Below, piece by piece: positions 1 through 9,300 of a stretch of DNA of 23,327 nucleotides (positions are counted from its first letter, which is position 1; each line of letters opens with the position of its first letter). The DNA lies in NCBI GenBank assembly GCA_045660245.1, contig JAZRDJ010000029.1, forward strand, positions 1-23,327, read 5' to 3'. The translations under genes were made by a program, and so were the position numbers. Under the pieces are notes generated by a model, which did not search any database, had not been told where the DNA came from, and worked only from the letters and a program-made list of their open reading frames with translations. The stretch comes from RGIG3872 sp045660245. GTDB lineage: Bacteria; Bacillota; Clostridia; Christensenellales; UBA1242.

Positions 1-337
1 CAAAAAACGCGTCAATGACGACATCATTTGTGAGGAATTTCACGAGCGGATTGTTCTGGTCAAAGACGACGTAGTCTCCACCCATTACATCGCCCACACC
101 CATGAGCCTGTAGATCATGACTTGGAAGAAATCCAAAATCATCATTATGAACGAAAGTATTGCATAAAGGATTTTGAAAAACACCGATGCAATTGCATCA
201 ACAAACCACGCGAAATAGTTGACATCGACAACCATTTCATCACTGTTCACCGTACTTCCAAGAACAGAGACGAGGGACAAGCCTTTGCTTGCCCCAAATC
301 CCATAAAAGCAGAACTAATTTTCATCAACAAATTCAT
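1..337 (-). CDS. Second VirB6-like T4SS membrane protein, N-terminal part only
   Basis: This frame is open from an ATG at 337 to the left edge of the window, so only the first 112 residues are seen. The start has an AAGG ribosome site (minus strand AAGGATAATGT then ATG). Residues about 42-75 form a strongly hydrophobic segment, followed by FFQVMIYRLMGVGDVMG and then NPLVKFLTNDVVIDAFF. This aligns well with residues 38-97 of the giant protein at 11879-3315, which has the same hydrophobic helix, an LMQILVERLVGIDFWG turn and an IIFKFIYSDAVQRAF helix. It is therefore a paralogue of the VirB6-like channel subunit. The gene lies 51 bp downstream of virB4 and is probably in the same operon. The rest of the protein, including any large insertion like that of its paralogue, is outside the window. 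VirB6 identity is inferred from position and topology. Confidence 0.72.
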   Translation of the reverse strand, partial: MNLLMKISSAFMGFGASKGLSLVSVLGSTVNSDEMVVDVNYFAWFVDAIASVFFKILYAILSFIMMILDFFQVMIYRLMGVGDVMGGDYVVFDQNNPLVKFLTNDVVIDAFF

Positions 338-388
338 ACATTATCCTTGGAATGGTTTAATTTTTTCTAAAAATTAGAGTTCAATTAA

Positions 389-3079
389 TTAGTCTTTTTT
401 TGCTGGATCTTCTTTGATTTTTTCAAACATATTACGAACAGCGTCATTAACAATGATGTCAACGTTTGTTCTTGAATATGGTCCAGTCATAAGGAACGCC
501 TTACCACGAGGGTTTGACACAATTGTGTCTTGCTCTTTTTCGTTGATCTGACCCGCCTTTTCATAAAGTGCGACAAGGTCATTGATATCATGCGGAGCAA
601 GTGAGAAAATGAGTGAATACTGTGACGCGTTGATGATCGCAGTACTCTTTCTTGCAATTTCAGGAGTACCCACAAAGTCCTTGAGGTTCTGCGTGATTAC
701 GATTTGCATTCCCATGTACTTTCTGATACGTTTTGCAAGTTGATACATGAAGTCAAGCGCAACGTCTTTTCTTGGATCGATGAAGACGTGAGCCTCGTCG
801 ATTACAACGACAACTTTTCTTTGTGTGTTGAATTTAGCGTTGTAGTCCTTGTTTTTGATGATTTCGTTGTCAAGCCAACGCATGACAAGAAGCATCTGTG
901 CGTTTGCGATATCATTGTTCTTGTTCGCAAGAAGGGTCTGGAAGTTGAACACAATGAAGTTCTCTTCGGCTGTGATGGTTGAATATCCGTTCCAGAGCAT
1001 ACTGTTTCGTCCGCCTTCGGCAAACTTGTTGAGGTATGTTCTGATGATCTTCAAATTGTTTCTTTGATATTCATCTTTTGCCTTTTCATACTCTTCACCA
1101 ACATACTCATAGAGATCTTGGAGAATTGGGAATTCGCTTGGCTCAAGTTCATTCACGTCAGTCTTGTTTGTGATTCCAAATCTGGTGTAAAGGTTTTTGA
1201 TACACTCATTCAAAACTTCGAGCGCATCATTTGTGATACCGTCCAAAATCATCTTGAAGAAAGATTCCAAGAACTGAAGGTGTGTTGCGAGCGAAACATT
1301 TTGTCCCTCTGCATCTTCGTCATCAAGAGTTGTGATGATTTGGAGCGGATTGATTCTTCCCTCACGAGCAGAACCAACGTCCACGACTTTTCCCTTGAGG
1401 TTTCTTGACAAGATGTCATACTCACGCTCTGGGTCAAGGATATATACCTTTGTGTTGTCAGACGCAAGATGCGTCAAAATGTTCTTTGTTGCAAAAGACT
1501 TTCCTGAACCAGATTTTCCGAGAACAACCATGTTTGAGTTGATTCTTTCCTTATCTCTTTGGAAGAAATCCAAAAATACTGGTTCGTTGTTCATTCCGAG
1601 ATAAAATCCCTTTTCGTCTTGCACAGCATCAGAGACAAATGGGAACATCGCAGCAAGTGATGATGAGTTGATACCACGTTCATATTTCTTCACAGACATA
1701 CGCCTTGAAACGTTTGCATCAATGAAACATTCACGTTGCTTTCCGAACATATCATTGTACTTAAAACCAGTACGCATGAGTTGAGTTCTCATGATCTTTC
1801 TGTTTTCTTCTTCAACCGTACAGAACACTGTTGTATCAAAGAGAACTTCACCACCCTGCTTTACTGATGCCATGAGTTCACGGAGAGTTTCAAGGTGAGT
1901 GAGTTTTTCAAGTTCAGTTGAGGCTCTTCCTCTCTTTGATGCCTGAACTTCCATTTCCATGATGGCACGGTCAAGTCTTTTTTCTGCTTCCATTTGAGGC
2001 ACAGGCTTGAATTTGCAAGTAATTCTTGTTCCAGGCACAGAAAAGAACGCTCTTCCCCATGCATTTGGGACAGACACTGGATAGTCAGCAACGGCATAAG
2101 TCGTGTAACTTCTTCCATCAATCACTTGCCTTGTTGACTTGAACTTGATTTGTTGTGGCATGATCCAGTCCAAGTAGTGCCTTGGATCAATGTTTTCAAT
2201 TTCTCTTTCGTCAAACATTTGAAGATAAGAGTTTTTGAGGAAAACTGCGAGTCCTTTTCTGTCGAGGATCTTGCATTGCATGACGTTGTTTGTATTTCCC
2301 TCAATTGTGTTCACCATGAAGTTCACTGTTGACAAAAGTTGTCTGATGCTCTTGCCATAAACCGCCATGTAAATGTGGTCTTTCAAAATGGGGAACTCTT
2401 TGTCAACGTTCATCGCATCGAGAGAGTTGATTCTTGACTCAATGATTTCCACACGAGGTTGTGCTTCTTCATACTTTGATGCCCCATTCACAACAGCCTC
2501 CAAAACCTCTTCCTTTTTGTCGATTTCGTTGTAAATGTATGAGTCCAAAACCATCGGACGAGAGAATTTGTAGATCGCCGCATTCTGCTCTGATGAAAGC
2601 GCTTTGAGTGCGTTGTCTATTGTATCTATGTAGGCATCTTGCCTTGCAACAGAAAGCATATAGAACTCAATTGACTTGATTTCAAAAACAACACCAAAAT
2701 ATTCTTTGTAGTCAATGATACCAACCTTGTTCTTTTCGTCATAATCCTGCTCGAGAAGCCCAACATAAGGCATCAAAGCATTGACACTTTTTCTTGTTGC
2801 TCTTTTTTGCTTTGTGTATTTTTTCACAGAAAACATATACTTGAACAAATCCCCAAGCATATTGTACGTTCTCGTTTCCGGCGCGACGTTCAGCATCATG
2901 ATGACCACAATCATCACAACGCAAATCGCGATAATGAGCCTGATTTGAGTTGAAAAGTCAGAGAGAAGAACAAGCGCCAAAATGAGGAGAGCCATCAAAA
3001 TGATGACAGCATCAACCAGTGTGAGCCCCTTGAAAAACTCGGTTTTGACTTTCGTTCTTTTTGGAATAAGTCTTGCCAT
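389..3079 (-). CDS. virB4: VirB4-family T4SS ATPase with fused VirB3/PrgI-like N-terminus
   Basis: This 896-residue protein is the assembly and energising ATPase of a type IV secretion system and acts at the cytoplasmic face of the membrane. Two hydrophobic segments at about 20-40 and 46-64, preceded by a basic stretch, look like a VirB3/PrgI membrane domain fused in front of VirB4. The VirB4 N-terminal domain follows (about 110-480). The RecA-like C-terminal ATPase has Walker A GKSGSGKS at 521-528, the YILDPEREY segment at 546-554, and Walker B VVVVIDEAH at about 756-763. After these come ITQN (795-798) and the late NPRGKAFLM segment typical of the family. The start at 3079 has an AAGGAG site at 3090-3095. 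The gene lies between two VirB6-like genes, 235 bp after the giant one. VirB4 identity is near certain; the VirB3 fusion is an inference from the two N-terminal helices. Confidence 0.94.
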   Translation of the reverse strand: MARLIPKRTKVKTEFFKGLTLVDAVIILMALLILALVLLSDFSTQIRLIIAICVVMIVVIMMLNVAPETRTYNMLGDLFKYMFSVKKYTKQKRATRKSVNALMPYVGLLEQDYDEKNKVGIIDYKEYFGVVFEIKSIEFYMLSVARQDAYIDTIDNALKALSSEQNAAIYKFSRPMVLDSYIYNEIDKKEEVLEAVVNGASKYEEAQPRVEIIESRINSLDAMNVDKEFPILKDHIYMAVYGKSIRQLLSTVNFMVNTIEGNTNNVMQCKILDRKGLAVFLKNSYLQMFDEREIENIDPRHYLDWIMPQQIKFKSTRQVIDGRSYTTYAVADYPVSVPNAWGRAFFSVPGTRITCKFKPVPQMEAEKRLDRAIMEMEVQASKRGRASTELEKLTHLETLRELMASVKQGGEVLFDTTVFCTVEEENRKIMRTQLMRTGFKYNDMFGKQRECFIDANVSRRMSVKKYERGINSSSLAAMFPFVSDAVQDEKGFYLGMNNEPVFLDFFQRDKERINSNMVVLGKSGSGKSFATKNILTHLASDNTKVYILDPEREYDILSRNLKGKVVDVGSAREGRINPLQIITTLDDEDAEGQNVSLATHLQFLESFFKMILDGITNDALEVLNECIKNLYTRFGITNKTDVNELEPSEFPILQDLYEYVGEEYEKAKDEYQRNNLKIIRTYLNKFAEGGRNSMLWNGYSTITAEENFIVFNFQTLLANKNNDIANAQMLLVMRWLDNEIIKNKDYNAKFNTQRKVVVVIDEAHVFIDPRKDVALDFMYQLAKRIRKYMGMQIVITQNLKDFVGTPEIARKSTAIINASQYSLIFSLAPHDINDLVALYEKAGQINEKEQDTIVSNPRGKAFLMTGPYSRTNVDIIVNDAVRNMFEKIKEDPAKKD

Positions 3080-3105
3080 TTGAAATTATCTCCTTGTTTT
3101 TGTTT

Positions 3106-3309
3106 TCACCCCACTCTTTTTCGTGGGGAAGTTAAATTTTTGTTTATCATTTGTTTTATCAACCCCAAAGCCTCCTGCGGCTCCGTTGCTTCAAAAACAT
3201 GGACGAACCCGTATTCTTGTTTTCTGGGATTGTTGTCCCCCTTCCCATGTCTTTTCAGCACATGGGAAAGGAGTTTGTTATTTTGTTTGATGACTTTGCC
3301 ATCTTCAAA
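3106..3309 (-). other. Open 67-codon frame between the giant gene and virB4; possible small or broken gene
   Basis: In the 235-bp gap between the giant gene and virB4, one minus-strand frame stays open from just after a TGA (3310-3312) to a TGA at 3106-3108, directly before the virB4 ribosome site. Its translation reads like protein in the second half (EYGFVHVFEATEPQEALGL, then an amphipathic helix and a basic tail). It has no in-frame ATG at its left end. The best internal candidate is GTG at 3261, which lacks a Shine-Dalgarno site. An ATG at 3302-3300 lies one frame away and would join this frame if a single base were added just after ATGG. GGG and G-ending codons are commoner than in the neighbouring genes, which argues against a native gene. 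It could be a small operon gene with an early frameshift, a remnant, or chance. Confidence 0.3.
3242..3268. repeat. Hairpin in the gap upstream of virB4
   Basis: TTCCCATGT (3242-3250) and ACATGGGAA (3260-3268) form a perfect 9-bp stem with a 9-nt loop, extendable by flanking pairs. No T-tract follows on either strand, so it is not an intrinsic terminator. In leftward mRNA it would lie between the giant gene and virB4, where it might act as an mRNA processing or stability element. A second, weaker stem CCCCAC/GTGGGG lies at 3109-3128, just before the virB4 ribosome site. Confidence 0.45.
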
Positions 3310-3314
3310 TCAAA

Positions 3315-6300
3315 TTAGTATTGTGTGTCAGCCTTTTTGAAACTGCTTTTCTTTTCACCATCATCTTTCTTTGATCCGCCAGTTTTGTTGTCTTTTTTGA
3401 CACCAAACTTTGCCATCATGTCAGCACGTCTCTTTTCAGCGTCTTGCATCTTCTTGATTTCTGCCTTGATCTTTTTGATCATTGCCTTTTGAGTTTCCTC
3501 AAGAGTCTTGCTTGATCCGCCACGAGCAGCGAGTGATTGAAGTTGAGTTGAAAGTTTGTTCTTCACAACTTCTGAAAGTTCACGCATTTCTTGTGGAGAG
3601 ATTCTGATATTCTTGACCTCACCAGATTGTTTTCTGCCGAGCGCTTTTGCAATTTCGTCAGAAGACATGTGCTTCTTGATGAGTGCTTCCATTTCAGCCT
3701 TGTATTGCTTGTCAATTGCACCTTGATTTGATCTTGAAACATTTTCAATGTCTCCACCAGAAGATTTTGTCTTCTTCTTGGTCGCAGATGCTGCACTTGA
3801 TGGTTTTGCGCCAGTGAGAACACTCGCTTTTGAAGTGAGATAAGATCTGTTTTCAGATACTTTTGCTCTGCTCTCAATTGCTTTCTTTTCTCTTTCAATC
3901 TTTCTCTTGATTTCAGCCTCGGCCTCTTTGTTTCCAGCCTTGACTGCTTTTTCAAGTTCAGCAGTTTGCTTGCTGATGATTGTTTGAGATCGCTTGTCTT
4001 GTTCTGCTCTCTTCGCCTCATATGCTGCGATCAATTCTTTTTCAGCCTTCTTGATCTTCTTCATATCGCCCGTTTCAACAGCAGTCTTGTAACTTGCGTG
4101 TTTTTGCTTCACAGCATCATTCAAGCCGGCTTTGTGAACAACAGCACCTGTGCTTGCATCAACAATATCTTGTCCAGCAATTGCCTCTTCAGATTTCCTG
4201 ATGCTTGCGCGAACTTTCTTTCTTTGAGAATTTGATTCGCGAAGTTCTTGATTACGTTTCTTGATAAGACCTTTTTCAGCCCCCACAAAGTTTGCAGTTG
4301 TTGCGTCAGAAAGTTTTGCTTTCTTCTTTGGCATTTTGCTTTCATCACGATTGATGATTCCATTTGTCATGTCAATGCCACGCTTCAACACTGCTTTTTC
4401 TTGGTTGATAAGCATCTTGTTGAATGCAGCCTCGTTTTGCTTCATGTTTTCAACCGCTTCACTTCCAAACTTGTGCTTCAAGAGTTTTTCATAGTTCTTT
4501 CTGTCTTTGCTTGACATTTGATCAATATGCGCTTTTCTCTTGTCTGCTGACCAATTGTCAGAATCAGTCAAACCATCAAGACGCGCAGTATAGTCGTCCA
4601 CTTGCTTGAGTGCTGCAAGCACTGGAGCCGTGTCGATCGCACCATAACTCACAACCGCAGTCTTCAAACGTACTTTATCTGAAATATCTTTGAGTTCTGC
4701 TTCAAGCGCTTTTTCTTTCTTTGCTCTCAAGATCATATTGCGCTCTTCAGTTGAAAGTGATGCCCATGACGCGCCACCACTTGCCTTTGCTTCGGCCTTG
4801 TATTCTGCGCGCATTTCATCAATTTCGCTTTGAGTAAGCCTTGCAACAAGATCAGCAGTTGTCTTGTCATCATGCTTGCCATCTTTGAACGCTGCAAGTT
4901 CAGCAGAAACAATATCTTTTGCTTGTTTTGCACCTTCAAGATCAGCTTTGTGCGCATCCATTGATTTTTCACGTTTTGTTCTGTTATCAACAACACTGTC
5001 TGCTTGGATTTGCTCATAGAGTTCAATCATGTCATCATTCTTGACTTCAGTTTGCATTTCTCTTGCCGCAGTATCACGGAGATCTTTTTGACCATCATCA
5101 AATTCTTGTATTGCTTGACGCATCAAGATTTGACGATCAGCAGCACTTGTCTTGTCATCAATTTCAGCACCTTTGTGATTCTTGTTCCAGTTTTCAACAG
5201 CCAACTCTCCTTTGAGTTTTTCAAGGAAGTCGTCCATTGCCTTTTGCTCGTTCTGCATCACAGAAGTCAAGTGATAACTCATTTGATCTTTTGCCTCGTT
5301 GATATCTTTCACTGAAAGATCCGCACGAGATTTTTTGTTTGTATTCTTGAGTGCAATTTCAATTGCCTTCTCTTCATATCCAGCATCGGTTGGAACGAAC
5401 ACCTGATCATCAGCATGAGTTTTGTTCCACTCTTCTCTGAACATTTTAGTGATGCGTTCATCATTTCGATCCAAGATGAGGTTTGTACCGTCAGATTTGT
5501 TGTTGAATCTTCGGATTGCCTCTGTTTGATCCTCGCTTGAAAGTTTTGAGAATTTCTTTGTCTTTCCTTTTTCAGCCTTGTCAATCATTGCGAGCAACTT
5601 GACTTCATCACCAGTGAGAGAACCTTTTGCCTCGAGTTCTTCACGAATCTTCTTCATGTTGAATGTTTGAGTTCCATCTTCACCAGCGTCACCAGTTTCA
5701 CCTTGTGCCCCAGCGCTTCCTGTGTTGCCAGTTTCACCTTGTGCTCCATCTTTGCCAAATGACGCAAGGAATTCACGCTTGATCTTGTCATCATTTGCAA
5801 CCACTGTGCGAAGTTCAGAGAGTGTTTCTTCTTTCGCCTTTGTTGTTTCAAGCAATGACTTGTATTCATTTGATGCACGCCTTGCAAGGTCAAATGCCTC
5901 AAATTCTTTTTGGTCAGCAGTTGATTTTGCAAACCTGTTTTCAAGCACTGTCGCAGTATCATTCTCAAGCAATCTCACAACATCTTTATCAGAGAGCCCA
6001 TGTTCTTTTCCAAACGCCTTTGCCCCCTTGTAGTCATATTCTCCTTTTCCTGTCACAAACTTCTCACGAAGTTCTCTTGACAAAGAAACATCTCTGAAGA
6101 GTTCATACTTGTTGGCTGTTTTTGCATTTTTGCCCTCACCATATTGCACAGTGTCGTTTGCAAGAGCAATCTGCATATCCTCAAACCTCTTGTTCTTTAA
6201 TCCAAGTTTCTTGATGTTTGCATAATACTCATCAGTCAACTCTTCTTCAAGATCCTTGATTTGATCAACTTTTACGCCTCGCTCTTCTGCAGACATTGTA

Positions 6301-9300
6301 CCGCTCTTATAAGCGAGATAGTCAAATGCTGCAGTCTTGTCATCTCTGCCTTTATCTCTGCCAAGGAGTGCACGCTCTGCAGTGAGTGTTGAAAGTTTTT
6401 CTTGCTCGGCAATGATTTCTTTTTGCACATTTTCGATTTCAGCAGCAGCCGATCTTCTTTCTTCTTGACTTGTAAAGTTTGTTTCACGATATGCTTTCTT
6501 CTTTGCAAGCAAGTCTTTGCGCTTTTCTTGAATACTGCTTCTTGACTCTTCAATTTTTTCGTCATATTCTGCGACTTTTTCACCATTGTCTTGACCATTG
6601 TTGAACGCATTGACATAAGCCACAAACTTCGCCTTTTTGTCAGCGAGCAAGTCCGCACTGATTTCACCTGCTTCTGTCACGACACCAAGGTTTGTCGCGA
6701 GATCATGCCTTTCAGCAATGAGTTCAGCAAGCCTTGCATCTCTGTTTTCAGCAATGTCCGCTTTTCCTGCTTCTCTCGCAGCATCACGCTCTTTTTCGAT
6801 ATTGTTGATTTCCTCAGTGAGCCTGTCAAACTCAACCAAACGCTCGTCTTGACCAGCCTTTCCAACTTCCATGACTTCATTCACAAACTCTGGATAGTCA
6901 GCAAAGTTGAGAACAGAAGATTCCGCCCCCTCTTGAGCATTGTTTGTTGCTTCTTCACCATTTCCAGCGAGAGGTTGTCCATCAAATCCGAGAGGGTTGC
7001 CGTTTGGATCAAACACTTGCCCAACCTGAGTTTCTGCTGCAGGAGTTGCTGCATTCTCTGGCGCTCCAAGTGGTGTTGGATCTGCTCCACCAGGATCAAA
7101 TCCACTTGGTGCATTTGGCGTTTCTGGACTTGGTGTTCCGTCTGATGGCGCATCTGTCGCATTTTTCTCATTCTTTGCTCTGCGTCTGTCAAGATATTCA
7201 TTTATTATCGCACTTCCAGGAACAAAATTTCTCATGTGCTTGGTTTCTTTGTTATAAAATGGATTCATCATTACAGACGCAGCATTCGCCGCTTTTTTCC
7301 CGGCATCCATAGCCCACTGACCAGAAACGTACTTCTTCGCGCCATCCATTGCTTCTTTTGTTGTTTCTTTAACGTTCTTTCTGACAGCCTGTCCATCTGA
7401 GTAAACATCGCCAGCATCAAGAAGTTTTGAAATAAGTCCAGGAAGCGTCTTGAGCATTGAAATTGCCACAAGCAAGAACATGAGGTATATGAGTTGATTG
7501 ATAAATTCCGCCTTGTATTCACCAGGGATCCAGTCAAGATTGATGCCCGCAAAATCAGAATCTCTAAAGATCTTTGACGCTTCTTTGAGTGGTGGAATCA
7601 AGAGGAAAAACAAATTCAGCCCAATGATCACACCATATGACGCAAACACTTTTGAAATCAAATTCTTTTTCCATTTTCCAAACATTGTTCCATTGTCCAT
7701 AACTGTCGCCGCAGCAACACCAGGCATAACAATGAAATACACAACGATCTCATAAATTCTCGAGATCAATCCCCAAACAGAGGTAAATAGAATATTAAAT
7801 ATAATAATAGATGCAAATATAAATACGATAAAGTTGAATTTGTGAGGAACATAATATGTGTTGAACGATGGTCTTGCCGTTGCTCCAATGAATGCAATAT
7901 CCGTTGTCATGGTATAAGACACTTCAAATCTTCCGTCAACAAACACGTGTTTCACAATTTCTGATGGTTTGTTTCTTGTTCCGGTTTGAATTTTGAACCT
8001 TGCATCCCCAAGATCCAAAAGTCCTGGCAAGTAGAAGTCAAGAGTAATCCCCAAGAATCCACTATCGACCTGATTTCCCACAAACGAAATGTTCTTTCTG
8101 AACTCACCATTCAAAAAGAGTGCACCGACGTCGCCTGCATCATAATCTGGGAGCGTGTCATATGTGTTTGCACCAACCACAAAAGTGTAATCTCCAGCAA
8201 TGATTGCACGAATGAGATCCACATCAACTTCAGTTTGGAATTTTTCTGGTTCTCTGTTCACTGCCCCAATTTCATATTCCACAAAAGCCGTTGTCTTTGT
8301 GATAAGATTTGAAAGTTCTGAGTCCTTTGGACCATCAAAAATTTCAACAACAACTTCATATTTATGGTAGAAAGTGCTATCTCTTTTGATCGAACTATCA
8401 ACACATTCCGCACTGACAATCTTGACATTTTCAACTGACAGAGTATAGTTCGTTGCGGTGATCGCTCCAAATTTTTGGAAAAGCCCAGCCATTGTCTTTC
8501 TCTCTGCTTCAGACAACGTTTTTTGAACCATGTTGCTTCCGTTAAATTCAAAAGCATTTGTCGAGTCATAAAAATTCACAGTGTCAGGATCATAAGAATA
8601 AACTTTTTTTGCTGCTCCATCAGGAGATGGCCCAATGAATGTCATTGCATTGTAAGTACTGAAATTGTACGCAATCGACTCATAGATTTCAACCCCAACT
8701 TGCTCTGTGAAGCCAGAATGTACTTTCATTTGAACAGTTTTGTTATCAGTCGAGATCCCAGTGTTTGGGAACGCGTTGCCATATTGATCAAAGACAACAA
8801 CTCGCATCTCACCAAATTCGTCTGAAATGATGACGTTCGCATATCCAAAAATCTTGTCAAGTCTGAACGCAGACGTCCACACGTTGTATGAAACCAAAGT
8901 ATTCGCGTTTGACAAACGCCCGTCAGTCCCGAGTGCCTTGTCATAAACATTTGCAATAACATCAGAAGTTGTGATCCAGTTTGGATCAAATGAAACTGCT
9001 TGCATTCCATTCGACGTGCCATACCTGAACACATCGTCAACGCGCATTGCTCCAATGTACTTCGCATTGCTTTCATAAAGATCAATCTTCAATTTCACAG
9101 AATGCTTTTCGTTTGCACCAAGATCCAATGTTACGAGATAAAAATCTCCAGCCTCACCCTTAACTTCAAAATTCACATCTTTTGTGACTGCTACACCATT
9201 TCTGAAAACCGCAGAAACCATATTGTCAAAAGTTGGCGCCAAATTCACCATTTTGATATCGGCCTTGACAATATTGTTGTATGAATCGTCAGGGTTCACA

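Noticed and set aside
122..370. 82-codon plus-strand frame at the left edge
   Set aside because: Antisense to the clear VirB6-like N-terminus coded on the minus strand.
3080..3340. 86-codon plus-strand frame between the giant gene and virB4
   Set aside because: Phe- and Cys-rich, no ribosome site, and it runs into the 3' end of the giant gene; the opposite strand has the more protein-like frame.
6591..7145. 184-codon plus-strand frame
   Set aside because: It lies opposite the Pro-rich linker and coiled-coil part of the giant protein and resembles no protein.
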